Positions 33,446 to 43,367 of a stretch of 64,000 nt of DNA are shown here, in pieces. The stretch is from Aquatica leii (Eukaryota > Arthropoda > Insecta > Coleoptera > Lampyridae): positions 176,158,882 through 176,222,881 of the forward strand of contig CM069433.1 of assembly GCA_035610365.1 (NCBI GenBank), read 5' to 3'. The notes under the pieces were generated by a model that was given only the letters and a program-made list of their open reading frames with translations, did not search any database and was not told where the DNA came from. Numbering within the stretch: position 1 is the first letter of the stretch; each line of letters starts with the position of its first letter. Position numbers and translations under genes: made by a program.

Positions 33446-33796
33446 TTGTTGAATCCTGTTAAAAATAAAATTCCACATAACACCTGTGGAGTGTATCAAT
33501 TTCCTTGCGCTTGTGGCAAGGTATATATTGGAGAAACTGGTAGAACTATTAAAACTAGACTAAAAGAACACAAAAAACATCTTCGTTTACTTCAACCTTT
33601 TAAATCTGCCATTACCGAACATGCGCTAAATACTTTACATGGCATAAACTTCGAAAAAACTATAACGATTGCTAAAACCAAAAACTGGCGTTCAAGAAAG
33701 ATCAGAGAAGCGATTGAAATTATTAAAGTACCCAACAACTTTAACAGGGACAATAGTTATGAGTTATTTGACACCTGGTTACCTATTATTTCCTGA
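33446..33796 (+). pseudogene. PLE-B GIY-YIG endonuclease, right copy
   Basis: This is the inverted partner of 30525-30902, with CGVYQFPCACGKVYIGETG, TRLKEHKKHLRLLQPFKS and RKIREAIEIIKVP. The 116-codon frame is open to 33796. The RT upstream is interrupted by stops and by the solo LTR, so the polyprotein as a whole is broken. Confidence 0.75.
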
Positions 33797-33971
33797 TCTT
33801 TACTTTATCCAACAAACACACTATAAGCTACGTCTAGAGTTTTTAATGGTGGTTTTTCTTTAGATTTTCAAGCAAATGCTGTAGCTAAAAGAACTTACAA
33901 CATTTATCAAGTTTTTCCGAACATTTGTTTTTTCTAGTTATCTTAGTTTTATAATTGTCATTTTGTTAACT

Positions 33972-34014
33972 GTCACCTGACGAAGAACGTAGACCACGTT
34001 CAAAAGCTTGTGAG
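33972..34014 (+). ncRNA. Hammerhead-like motif, PLE-B right copy (G12 replaced)
   Basis: GUCAC, CUGACGA, extra A, helix II GAACGU/ACGUUC, AAA in place of GAA, self-complementary AGCU, U, GUGAG. Helix I is improved relative to the left copy by one C-G pair instead of U-G. The G12-to-A change is shared, so it predates the pair. Confidence 0.45.
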
Positions 34015-34060
34015 TTTTTTAATAAATATATACACTATTTTCCCAAAAACTATTTTATAA

Positions 34061-34797
34061 AAAAGTTTGGACAATTAAAATGTAAAAAATAAAAATCGCT
34101 ACAATCAAACTTCAATCTGTATGTTGAGAAGTCATCACCGCAAAGGTACTGTGTTGAAATTTTGCTTTTTTACTTGGTTCGTGAACGAAAATGCTTCTTA
34201 TTCGAGTTTTTTGAGGATATGATATGTTTAAAGGTATTTGGTGTTGAATATTAATAAATAAAACTTACACACGCATCAAATTTATATATAAGAATGCTCT
34301 TACAATTAAAGTAAAACGAAAAAATTTAACGGCAATTGCCAATAATAACATAATGTTACAATTAAATAATAGATAATCGTTACAAAAGCAATGACGCAAG
34401 TGTATTGGTATCAAATGTCTCAGGCGTCCTAAACCGAGCGCTTAGACCAAACAATAACAAGGAAATCGTCAGAATTTCGTACACTCGGCCATACTGTTGA
34501 TCGTATGTCCCCATATCATCGATCTTTGATTCTTTGCTTACCTAGAAAATAAATTGTAAATGTGTCTAAACCCAAACATCAGCTCGAGAACGAACAGGCA
34601 GTATCGGTCTCACTAAGCAGGCAGTACAAACCTCGGTTAGCGTTTACCCACATTACATGTCTCAACTCAGATGACACGCAGGCAGAACAGGCCTCGGGTA
34701 CCACCCTCATCGCATCATCGCCTATAATATATAATCAAAGTTACGTTTAATCCGTATTATACATGACTTGACTGTGCTTATACGTTCTTCGTTTTAA
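34061..34797. other. AT-rich stretch, no gene recognised
   Basis: One open frame (34562-34750) has no recognisable domain. The GC content rises around 34400-34700 without a visible cause. Confidence 0.3.
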
Positions 34798-35021
34798 ATT
34801 GCTTCAATAACTAACATTAGAATGTCTTCCGGGTTTGGACCGTGTCATAGTTGCAACCGAAGCTGCCAACGATTTATCTCACACCCTGATGAAGCCCCTT
34901 ACGAAAATGGGCGAAACGTTGGCAGCTTTGGTTGCAACTATGACACGGTCCAAACCCGGAAGACATTCTAATGTTAGTATAGATTCCGGCCGTGGAAGCC
35001 TTCGCTATTGCTTCAATAACT
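34798..35021 (+). mobile_element. PLE-D mini-insertion: 194-bp hairpin with 15-bp target duplication
   Basis: ATTGCTTCAATAACT occurs at 34798-34812 and 35007-35021 and flanks a 194-bp insert. The insert has 59-bp inverted arms (34813-34871 and 34917-34975, one mismatch) around a 45-nt loop with a hammerhead-like core. 31 further bases follow the right arm. The duplication length and the arm-core-arm layout suggest a miniature inverted pair of PLE-type ends, non-coding and mobilised in trans; that origin is inference. Confidence 0.6.
34884..34924 (+). ncRNA. Hammerhead-like core, PLE-D
   Basis: CC, box CUGAUGA (34886-34892), extra A, helix II GCCC/GGGC with an 11-nt loop, GAA, self-complementary ACGU, U, GGCAG. 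Helix I pairs only 2 bp next to the box; the downstream strand instead pairs with the long left arm. The core residues are intact. Confidence 0.5.
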
Positions 35022-36446
35022 GATTTGATTTCACAAAAATGTAATGACTATCTATCTATAATATCGGTTTATAACGTTTTATGGCGTCTTCCGATGCCTA
35101 ATCTCCATACCTTCCCACATATTTTCTACTCTTCTTTTTTTTGTATTTCGTTGTCAATTCTCTCGCGCCAACTTCTTCTTGATCTTCCACGTTTTTTTTA
35201 CCAGGAGGTTTACATATTAACATTTGCTTCGGTAGTCTTCTTTCGGTCATACGCTGCACATGTCCATACTATTTTAGTTGTATTGTTTTTATATCGTGCA
35301 TTAGTGTGTGTGATACCTCCATTATTCCCCGTACTCTTTCATTTTTAACTCTTTCCTTCTTTGATTTTCCTGCGGCCCGTCTCCAGTAGTCTATTTTTTG
35401 TGGCATTTACCATCTTAACCAATCTATTTTTAATTTGCCCTACTTCAGAGCTATACGTTATTAAACTCTTTGTTATTGTATTATATGTTTTTAGATATGT
35501 TTTTGTCCCAGAGTATACAGTTCATTAATGTGATGGCTTTTCTTCCTTGTGTGTTCCTGTCTTTAATTGCTGCATCTAGCGTTCCATCACTCGTGATTGT
35601 CATTCCTACATTTTTGTATTCGTCGCACCTTCATATATATTGTCCATTTTCGAGAATCAGATTTTGCGTTTGTCCATTGATGCACATATATTCGGTTTTT
35701 TTCATGTTGACTTCTAATCTCCATTTTGTGTACGCTTCGATTAATTTGCGAGTCATATACTGTAATTATCTTAATCTTGTGCCAGCACTATCTGATCATC
35801 CGCAAAGCATAACATGTAGATCATGCCGTTATTAAAAGGTATTCCTATGTTTCTGCATTTCTTTTTCCAAGTTTGTAGGGCTTGTTCTAAGTAAGTTTTA
35901 AATAGAGTGGGTGATCAGCATCCTTGCTTAAGACCTTTAAGTATGGTAAATCCTTTTGTGATCTTATTTCCGATTTTTATTTTTGTACTGCTATTTTTGT
36001 ATAACTTTTTAACCGCATTTCTTAGATTCACAAAGTTTAGTGAGCGGTATGCTGTCATATGCTTTTTGTAGATCGACATAGAGCAGGTTGACTTAAATTT
36101 TTTTTCTATTAACTGAGTTAAACCAAATAGGTGGTCTAATGTTGATCTGCCTGCTGTGCAACCCGCTTGCTCTTCGGCTTCCATGTCGTGGTATTCATTT
36201 TTAATATTGTTTTTTAGTATTTTTCCGTATATTTTGCTGACAGAGCTGGTAACAGCGATTTCTTGGTAATTTTCGCAGTTTTCTCATTTCCTTTCTTATG
36301 TATGGTAGATATATAGGAGGTTTTCCAGTCTTCTCGTATTTCTGTCCCATTTGCGCATTGTTTAAATAGTTTCCTTAGGTGTTCGTATAACTTCTCTGTA
36401 CCATGTTTTATTAGTTCCGCCGATATATCTTCTGGTGCAGTCGCCC
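35022..36446 (-). pseudogene. RTE-type non-LTR retrotransposon: RT region and 3' end
   Basis: The minus strand encodes an RTE-like RT: ATAPEDISAELIKHGTEKL, STIHKKGN, EEQAGCTAGRSTLDHLFGLT, KIKIGNKITKGF, LKGLKQGC, and the active site MLCFADDQIVLAQD near 35800. Downstream are EYKNVGMTITSDGTLDAAI-like and MNCILWDKN pieces to about 35030. Stops and frameshifts are frequent. The copia element at 36447-40768 splits the coding; the rest of the element is at 40774-41845. Confidence 0.75.
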
Positions 36447-36643
36447 TGTTGAGGATAAATGCTAAATTAATGAAATAAATAAAAGGTTCCTTTATAAGTT
36501 TATAAATCACATAACTAGATGGCGATATATACAGTTAAGTTGTTGTACAGTAGTGCGCAAGATTTTTGACAATAAAGTACGTGTTCTTGTTGTCTTGTAT
36601 TTTAAAACATTAATACTGCCCTTAACTTAAAAAAATCTCAACA
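36447..36643 (+). repeat. Copia 5' LTR
   Basis: TGTTGAGG...TCTCAACA, with 5-bp inverted ends TGTTG/CAACA. It contains AATAAA signals. It matches the 3' LTR at 40572-40768 at every position I compared. Confidence 0.9.
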
Positions 36644-36651
36644 CACCCACA

Positions 36652-37021
36652 TTGAACATCTGAAAAATGAAAGTAATTATGAATTATGGAAATTCCAAAT
36701 CAATATATTTTTTAAATCCAAACAAATTTACGATATCGTCAGTGGAGTAACGCCTTGTCCCGCTGAAATAAAACCAAAGGAAGAATGGGAACGAAAAGAC
36801 GCGATTGCGCAGAAAATTATAATAACCACCATTGAAAAACAGCCGATGTTACATTTATTAAACTGTAAATCCTCCAGTGAAATGGTAATAATATTAAAAG
36901 AGTTGTATGAACAAGACGACGAACAACGAAAATGTAATCTTTTACAAGAATTTTACAATTACAAATATCAAAAAGGTACAGATATGACAACGTACATCTG
37001 TGGTCTGGAACACACAAATTA
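36652..37021 (+). pseudogene. Copia Gag, N-terminal part
   Basis: The frame begins within ten bases of the LTR: IEHLKNESNYELWKFQIN is the copia Gag N-terminus (UBN2-type). It continues through KEEWERKDAIAQKI and CNLLQEFYNYKYQKGTDM to a stop at 37019-37021. No ATG is visible before LKNESNYELW. A one-base shift near 37005 joins it to the main frame that starts with the Gag C-terminus. Confidence 0.75.
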
Positions 37022-39082
37022 AAATCATTAAAACAAGAACTCGATGAAACAATGGTAATAACAAAAATCCTGTCATCACTTCCTGATACATACAGATACT
37101 TTGTGAGCGCGTGGGAATCAACTCCGAAAGAAAACCGAAATCTTACGCAATTAACATCCAGGTTGTTAGCTGAAGAAAAAAGAAATACGGAAAGTAGCTG
37201 TGAACAAGTCGCGTTCAGTTCGTCGGAAATCAAGAAGAAAACTCATAATCAGTTTAAGAACAAAGAACATCTAAGGAGAAAAGTTAGAACCTGTTACAAG
37301 TGCGGTGCCGAGGGTCACTTCGCAAGAGAATGTAAAACAGAAATAAGATGCGGCATTTGCAAAAAAACTAATCACCCGGAAGCGAATTGCTATTTCAGAA
37401 AAAAGGTAAACACAATGGCTCAAACAGAAAAGGTGTCATTCTTAACACATACTGAAAACCGAGACGAAGACGAAATCATCGAATGGGTTAGTGACTCTGG
37501 AGCGACGTCACACATGACGAATAAAAACAGCTTAATACAGAATTTTGAAGTAAAAGTTACTGAAATTGGAACCGCAAGAAAAGGAGATAAAATACATTCA
37601 GAAAGGTCCGGAACAATTGACGCCGATGAATGCATACTAAACGACGTGGACTTTGTGCCCAACTTAACCAAAAATTTGCTATCTGTAAGTAAAATGACTA
37701 AAAGTGGCGGTGAGGTAATATTCAAACAGGACACGGTTAGCGTGTTTAAAAATAAAAATAAAATTTTAGAAGGTTCATTGAATGGAAATGGTTTATACAC
37801 GGTAAACCTAAATAAAAAGAAAGAGACTGCATTGTTAACAAAAAGTGATAACGCTAAAAACTGGCATGTAAAACTGGGACCTTTAAGTGCAGAAAACATG
37901 TTGAAATTGAAATCATTAAGTGTAGGGTTTAACTTAAGTGACAGTGAAATCAAAGAACTAAAAAATGCATTATGCGAAGTCTGCATTAAAGCGAAACAAA
38001 CAAGAATCTCCTTCGTGCAAATAAGACAAAGAGCAACAAGACCATTAGAAATAATTCATACGGATCTCTGTGGACCGATTGATGTGGAATCGTGGGATGG
38101 TAAACGATACGTTATTACTTTTTTGGATGACTACACACATTTTACAGCAGTGTATCTATTACGTTGGAAGCATGAAGCAAATGAAACCATTAAAGATTTT
38201 ATAAACGAAGCCGAAGCTAAGTGGAACATTAAAACAAGTAAAATAAGATCAGACAATGGAAAAGAGTACACAAATTTAAATTTAAAAGAGTGGTGTCGAC
38301 GTAAAGGAATAATATTGGATCTGACAGTGCCATATTCTCCACAATTAAACGGTAAAGCAGAAAGATTGAACAGAACACTGTTAGAAAAGGCAAGGGCATT
38401 AATTTTCGAGTCAGGTTTAGATAAGAATATGTGGGGAGAAGCCATTAGGGTAGCTGCTTATTTACTGAATCGATCACCAACCGAAACATTAGAGAAAACT
38501 CCGTACGAGATGTGGAACAACAGAAAGCCAGACTTAAAACGAATAAAACAATTTGGATCGGAAGCATTTGTGAAGAAACTAGGACATTTAAAAAAATTTG
38601 AAGAACGAAGCAGAAAATTAATCTTCGTAGGTTATGCAACAAATGGTTATAGGTTATACGAACACGAAAAACAAGAAATCGTCATTGCTAGAGACGTAGT
38701 GTTTAATGAAAGTGTCACCAATATTAAAATAATGACTCCACAGGAGAAGACTAACGCAAGAATTAACAATCTTGAGATCGATTCTACTGGTGGTGAAAAG
38801 GAAACAGTTGACGAAAAAGCATCTGAAGATGAAGGGTCAAGTCAAGAACAAGAGACTGAAAACAACGAAATGTTAGAAGAATTAGGGAGAGGAAAACGTG
38901 TTAAAAAAATTCCCATAAAATATAAAAACTTCGTCTTACTTAGCTTTGAAGAAGCAACAAAAGGAGAAGATCGGGAAAATTGGCTGAAAGCAATAAAAGA
39001 AGAAAAGGACTCGTTAAAGGAAAATAATACTTGGACGTTAGTCAATAAAGATAACTGTAAAAAAAAAAGAAATCTTAAGTAA
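37022..39082 (+). CDS. Copia Gag C-terminus, protease, integrase, start of RT
   Basis: Domains in order: Gag tail (LKSLKQELDETMVITKIL), CCHC knuckle CYKCGAEGHFARECK and a second Cys/His cluster CGICKKTNHPEANC, aspartic protease (WVSDSGATSHMT), the GAG-pre-integrase motif (WHVKLGPLSAENML, CEVCIKAKQ), and integrase with its three catalytic acids (HTDLCGP, RSDNGKEY, NGKAERLNRT). RT begins at WLKAIKEEKDSLKENNTW. A run of ten A at about 39059-39068 shifts the frame, so RT continues in the next entry. Otherwise the 676-codon frame is open. The polyprotein drives cDNA synthesis and insertion. Confidence 0.85.
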   Translation, partial: KSLKQELDETMVITKILSSLPDTYRYFVSAWESTPKENRNLTQLTSRLLAEEKRNTESSCEQVAFSSSEIKKKTHNQFKNKEHLRRKVRTCYKCGAEGHFARECKTEIRCGICKKTNHPEANCYFRKKVNTMAQTEKVSFLTHTENRDEDEIIEWVSDSGATSHMTNKNSLIQNFEVKVTEIGTARKGDKIHSERSGTIDADECILNDVDFVPNLTKNLLSVSKMTKSGGEVIFKQDTVSVFKNKNKILEGSLNGNGLYTVNLNKKKETALLTKSDNAKNWHVKLGPLSAENMLKLKSLSVGFNLSDSEIKELKNALCEVCIKAKQTRISFVQIRQRATRPLEIIHTDLCGPIDVESWDGKRYVITFLDDYTHFTAVYLLRWKHEANETIKDFINEAEAKWNIKTSKIRSDNGKEYTNLNLKEWCRRKGIILDLTVPYSPQLNGKAERLNRTLLEKARALIFESGLDKNMWGEAIRVAAYLLNRSPTETLEKTPYEMWNNRKPDLKRIKQFGSEAFVKKLGHLKKFEERSRKLIFVGYATNGYRLYEHEKQEIVIARDVVFNESVTNIKIMTPQEKTNARINNLEIDSTGGEKETVDEKASEDEGSSQEQETENNEMLEELGRGKRVKKIPIKYKNFVLLSFEEATKGEDRENWLKAIKEEKDSLKENNTWTLVNKDNCKKKRNLK

Positions 39083-40445
39083 CAGATGGGTATTTAAAAT
39101 AAAAGACGATAACACATATAAAGCAAGATTAGTTGTGCGTGGGTGCGAACAAAAAGAATTAGACTATCAAGAAACATTTAGTCCAGTTGCAAGCATAAGT
39201 GCGATAAGGTTAATATTAGCGATTGCAGCAAAAGAAAACGCTAAAATTTACAAGTTCGACATAAAAACAGCTTTTTTGTATGGTGAATTGAATGAAAACA
39301 TCTTTATGAAAATTCCTGAGGGCTATGCATGTGATGAAAATAAAATCTGCAAGCTAAATAAAACGTTATATGGTTTAAAACAAGCCCCGATAAAGTGGAA
39401 CGTGCATTTTAGTAACTTCTTAAAGAACAATGACTTTATAACCTCGAAATCGGATCAGTGCATTTTTACAAACATTGATAATTCAATTTTGTTAGCCATA
39501 TACGTAGACGACGGACTAATAATTGGAAACGATGAAGGTAAAATTAAAAGTTTTTTATTAAAATTAAAAGACACTTATAAAATAAAATTTTGGGAAAATC
39601 CGAATTCCTTTCTTGGAATAACAATAACAAAAACTAAGGATTCAATGACACTACATCAAAGTGAAACAGTAACTCAAGTGTTGAATAAGTTTAAAATGAA
39701 TGACTGCCACCCAACAAAAATTCCTTTAACAAACAGCGATACAAAACGCAGTGATCAGGTGATTAATAAATCATTTCCATATCGTGAATTAATCGGAAGC
39801 TTATTGTACTTAACAAACAAAACACGTCCCGATTTAAGCTTTGCGTTAAACTTCACAAGTCGATTTATGGAAAATCCTACACAAAGTGACGTAAATAACT
39901 TAAAACATATATTGAAATATTTAAAAGGAAACCAAAGCTTAGGACTGTGCTACATAAATGGTAACAATATAAACGAATTGGTTGCGTACTGTGATGCAGA
40001 TTATGCAGGAGATATCGAAACACGTAGGAGTACAACAGGATACATAATCATGCTAAATGGTGGACCAATTAGTTGGGCTTCACGAAAACAACCAATAGTG
40101 GCATTATCAACAAGCGAAGCAGAGTACATCTCAGCAGCAGATTGTTGTAAAGAATTAATTTATCTGAAGAACCTTATACAGGAAGTGCGGAATGGAAAAG
40201 TGAAAGCGATATTAAAAGTTGATAATAAAAGTGCAATCGATTTGGCTAAGAACGGAATTGTGAATCGGAGAAGTAAACATATTGATGTTAGGTATCATTT
40301 TTTACATGAAAAAGTTGCTGAAGGTGAAATACAAATTGAATATTGTAATACTAAAGAGCAAGTTGCAGATATATTCACAAAACCCCTTGAAAGTAATAAA
40401 TTCATGACCTTCAGGGACTGCTTCATGACAAGAATATTAGATTAA
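39069..40445 (+). CDS. Copia RT and RNase H
   Basis: This frame carries the body of the copia RT (RWVFKIKDD, YKARLVVRG, FDIKTAFLYGEL, LNKTLYGLKQAP, active site LAIYVDDGLIIG) and RNase H (AYCDADYAGD, STTGYI, SWASRKQPIVALSTSEAEY, SKHIDVRYHFL, ADIFTKPL). It is open and full length from the A-run shift to the stop at 40445. Only the slip at the A10 tract separates it from the upstream frame; such A-runs are also prone to sequencing error. Confidence 0.85.
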   Translation, partial: EILSNRWVFKIKDDNTYKARLVVRGCEQKELDYQETFSPVASISAIRLILAIAAKENAKIYKFDIKTAFLYGELNENIFMKIPEGYACDENKICKLNKTLYGLKQAPIKWNVHFSNFLKNNDFITSKSDQCIFTNIDNSILLAIYVDDGLIIGNDEGKIKSFLLKLKDTYKIKFWENPNSFLGITITKTKDSMTLHQSETVTQVLNKFKMNDCHPTKIPLTNSDTKRSDQVINKSFPYRELIGSLLYLTNKTRPDLSFALNFTSRFMENPTQSDVNNLKHILKYLKGNQSLGLCYINGNNINELVAYCDADYAGDIETRRSTTGYIIMLNGGPISWASRKQPIVALSTSEAEYISAADCCKELIYLKNLIQEVRNGKVKAILKVDNKSAIDLAKNGIVNRRSKHIDVRYHFLHEKVAEGEIQIEYCNTKEQVADIFTKPLESNKFMTFRDCFMTRILD

Positions 40446-40561
40446 GAATTGCTAATTGTTTTTTTAAATATTTAAGAATAATTAGATTTAAGAACTTAAT
40501 ATTTTTGTTTTTAGATTTAAGAACTTAATATTTTTTATTTTGTTAAAAGGAAACTTTTATT

Positions 40562-40571
40562 TAAGAGGGGG
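40562..40571 (+). promoter_or_regulatory. Copia polypurine tract
   Basis: TAAGAGGGGG directly precedes the 3' LTR start TGTTGAGG at 40572; plus-strand priming site by position. Confidence 0.7.
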
Positions 40572-40768
40572 TGTTGAGGATAAATGCTAAATTAATGAAA
40601 TAAATAAAAGGTTCCTTTATAAGTTTATAAATCACATAACTAGATGGCGATATATACAGTTAAGTTGTTGTACAGTAGTGCGCAAGATTTTTGACAATAA
40701 AGTACGTGTTCTTGTTGTCTTGTATTTTAAAACATTAATACTGCCCTTAACTTAAAAAAATCTCAACA
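40572..40768 (+). repeat. Copia 3' LTR
   Basis: Identical by eye to the 5' LTR at 36447-36643, followed by the target duplication CGCCC. Confidence 0.9.
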
Positions 40769-40773
40769 CGCCC

Positions 40774-41845
40774 TTTCATTTTTTAAGTTGGTACATACTT
40801 GTTTGACTTCTTTTAGAGCAATTCTTATTGGTGAGCTTATTTATGTTACTCTAGGTTATATCATTTTTTTGCATGAACTGTGATCTCTTCTCTGTTAATA
40901 GTTCTTTGAAGTAGTTTTCCCATTTTTGTAGTGAAATTGATGGTATGATATCTCTTTTTTTGTCTTGTCTTAGTTTTTTTTTATTATTTTCCAACTCTAT
41001 GTGCTCATCCTTCACCCTATGTATGTATTTATTTTTGTACAACTTTTCTCTCAGGCTTCATTTTTCTTTTTACAAATCATTCTGCATTTAGCTTGTGCTT
41101 CTTTATATATTATTTTATCTTAATTTTTTTTAGTTCTAGAATATTTTTGTCTTTTATGTTCTATTTTTTTCTGTATATCTTAATCCCACCAATAAGGCTT
41201 TCGTTGTTTTCTATTTCGTTGGTATCGTCCCGAAGCTTCATGTGCTGCTGCATGTATAGGTACATTCCTTTATGCTTTATATAGGTTCTTGGTACTTCCG
41301 TGATCTAAGTAACTTAGAGTATATTTTCTTTCGTCTATGTTTTCCTGTACTGTGTGATTTTTTTTGTTTTCTTGTATCTCGTGGTTTTAAATTTGACTTT
41401 TGTCTAATTTATGTATAATCAATAATTGATTTTAGGTTTCTCGTATTTTGTATCTAGGTATATTTGTGGATCTCTCGATGTGGGAAGTATCAATTTAAAA
41501 TCCGTAGTTGGTTCTGTTCGCACATAGTAATTAATCTGTTTCCGTTATCATTGATTGTATCCTCTCCGTGCTGCCCTATAATATTGTCATTATATTTTTT
41601 TCTTAGCCTACTATTCAGATCTTGGAGTATTATGATTTCTTTTGTTTTTCCGACTTTTGATACTTTTTTGTGTAATTGTTTATAGAATTCGTTCTTGTTA
41701 TTTACTGGGGAATTGTCATTTTTATAGTTCTTTTGTTTATCGCTTCCTATGTTGTTATATGTTTTCGTAATTTTTTTCTAATTATGATTGATACTCTTTG
41801 TATGGCTCTGTTAGTTTTTAGGACTCCGCTGTAGAAATGATCGTT
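40774..41845 (-). pseudogene. RTE-type retrotransposon: endonuclease end and RT N-terminus
   Basis: On the minus strand, the upper half of the same RTE element as 35022-36446. Visible pieces include an APE-endonuclease segment (SMITETD-type frame near 41560, with the GDFNS-like region near 41620 broken) and the linker WENYFKELLTEKRSQF and VKQVCTNLKNERA just upstream of the copia insertion. Many stops. It is cut at 41845 by the BEL 5' LTR. Confidence 0.6.
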
Positions 41846-42044
41846 GTTAAAGCTTCTTTAGCTTTTAGAGTTAGTTTTGTTTTTTGATTTTGGCGCACGT
41901 TGGTGGGGACTAATACCAAAAAATGGGGCGTGACAAAATACACACGCAACAAGTTTAAAATGTAAAATCAAGTAATTAAGTTTGTTTGAAGAAATAAAGA
42001 AACCAAAAATTACAGTCCACTGGTTTTAATTGTTACCATTATCA
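41846..42044 (+). repeat. BEL 5' LTR
   Basis: TGTTAAAGCTTC...CCATTATCA. It contains AATAAAG shortly before its 3' end. The following TATTGGTCCATTCGAGACGG is the likely primer-binding region. Confidence 0.85.
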
Positions 42045-42064
42045 TATTGGTCCATTCGAGACGG
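42045..42064 (+). promoter_or_regulatory. BEL primer-binding site (likely)
   Basis: TGGTCCATTCGAGACGG follows the LTR by two or three bases, the usual place of the tRNA-primer site. I cannot name the tRNA with certainty. Confidence 0.4.
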
Positions 42065-42241
42065 ATTAAAAGAAATTTTGAAGATTAAATAAATATTAAG
42101 CATGATGGCAGCCGACCGACCATTGTATCGATGTCGCAGCAGGCAAATTCCTAAAAATCAGTAAGATTCCTTATTATACTTATTTATTGGTAGTTTATAT
42201 ACTTTCAATTAGTTCTAATTATTCGATTTTTGTGCCGCACA

Positions 42242-43281
42242 ATGGCAGAGATTTTTAAGCGTAAGCGTGCTGTAGTAAACTAACACGTTTGCAAAACTTT
42301 ACTAAAAACGTAGATGTAGATAATTTAGATCGTGACCTCATTAGTCAATTAAATGAACGGCTTGAAAAGTTTGAATCTTCTTGGGACGAATTTAATAAAT
42401 TACAATCACAAATAGAAGCGTTACAACCGTCCGATAATGACAAATTAGAAAGAGAAGAATTTGAAAATTCGTATTTTGAAATCGTTAGTAAAATTAAATC
42501 AATAATTAAGTCGCATAACATTACTCCAAAAGGTAGTCCTAATCAATCATTAAATGCGGAATCAATTAATTCAGACAGGTCTAATCATAATATAAACAGG
42601 TCGCCTATAGTTAAGTTGCCCACAACAAAATTGTCGACTTTTGATGGCCAATACTGTAATTGGTTCGAGTTTCGGGATTCATTTATGGCCTTGGTTGATG
42701 CAAATCAATCAATACATGACATACAAAAGTTTTATTATTTGCGATCTTCGTTAGTTGGAGACGCTTCTAAAATTTTAAATTCGATGGAAGTTTCCGCCGA
42801 TAATTATAAAAACGCGTGGGAATTATTAGTTAAACGATACGAAAATAAATCTTTAATGATACACAATCATATAAAAGCTATATTTGAGCACCCAAATATT
42901 CAAAAGGAATCGCATATAGAACTTCGAAAATTATTTGATAATTATACAAAACATTTACGTTCGCTAAAGACCTTGGGGGAAAACACGGATGCCTGGGATA
43001 GATTGATAATTTTTCTTTTGACTAACAAGCTTGATATCGTAACCAGCAGAGATTGGGAGGAGTATAAGTACGAAGGTGAATTGCCAAAAATTCAAGACAT
43101 GAACGAGTTTTTAAGATCAAAACGTGAAATTTTAGAAAAATTAGAAGCGAATATAATTGATAAATTTAAACCTCAATTTAATAAAAAATATTCGAGTAGT
43201 AGTTTTGTTGCAAGTGTAAATAATCCGTCGTGTCATTATTGCGGAAAAACGCACGCTATTTATAATTGTGAAGATTTTTAA
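42242..43281 (+). pseudogene. BEL Gag
   Basis: The likely ATG is at 42242 (MAEIFKRKR). One missing A near 42278 shifts the frame, then the main Gag frame runs RLQNFTKNVD, LPTTKLSTFDGQYCNWFEFR (the DUF1759-type BEL Gag motif), and a zinc-binding CHYCGKTHAIYNCEDF. It stops at 43279. Coding continues past this stop with a second zinc motif, CLNCLKDSHFVSNC, to about 43388, where one lost T gives the next frame. Gag packages element RNA. Confidence 0.75.
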
Positions 43282-43367
43282 AATATGTCAATTAGTGATA
43301 GAATTGCCACTATAAAAAGACTTAAGTTGTGTCTTAATTGTTTAAAGGATTCGCATTTTGTTAGTAA

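Larger units (their letters stand above)
30290..34060. mobile_element. PLE-B: inverted pair of Penelope-like elements with a nested solo LTR
   Basis: A minus copy (30290-31560) and a plus copy (31561-34060) face away from a junction at about 31560. Both start inside the RT domain. The outer ends match over more than 100 bases, including AAAAGCTTGTGAGTTTTTTA. The plus copy is split after AIWSHGED by a solo LTR (31595-32947). Arrangement and truncation mirror PLE-A, although the two families differ. Confidence 0.75.
36442..40773 (+). mobile_element. Ty1/copia retrotransposon, young, nearly complete
   Basis: Two 197-bp LTRs look identical base for base, and CGCCC is duplicated at 36442-36446 and 40769-40773. 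Between them lie gag and pol with two frameshifts. Removing the element restores an RTE reading frame across the site, which proves the boundaries. Identical LTRs imply recent insertion. The leader between 5' LTR and gag is almost absent. Confidence 0.9.

Noticed and set aside
34992..35835. Plus-strand frames rich in Phe, Leu and Ser that look like membrane proteins.
   Set aside because: They are antisense to the RTE reverse transcriptase.
37420..39045. Several minus-strand frames of 60-190 codons.
   Set aside because: They are antisense shadows of the copia polyprotein.
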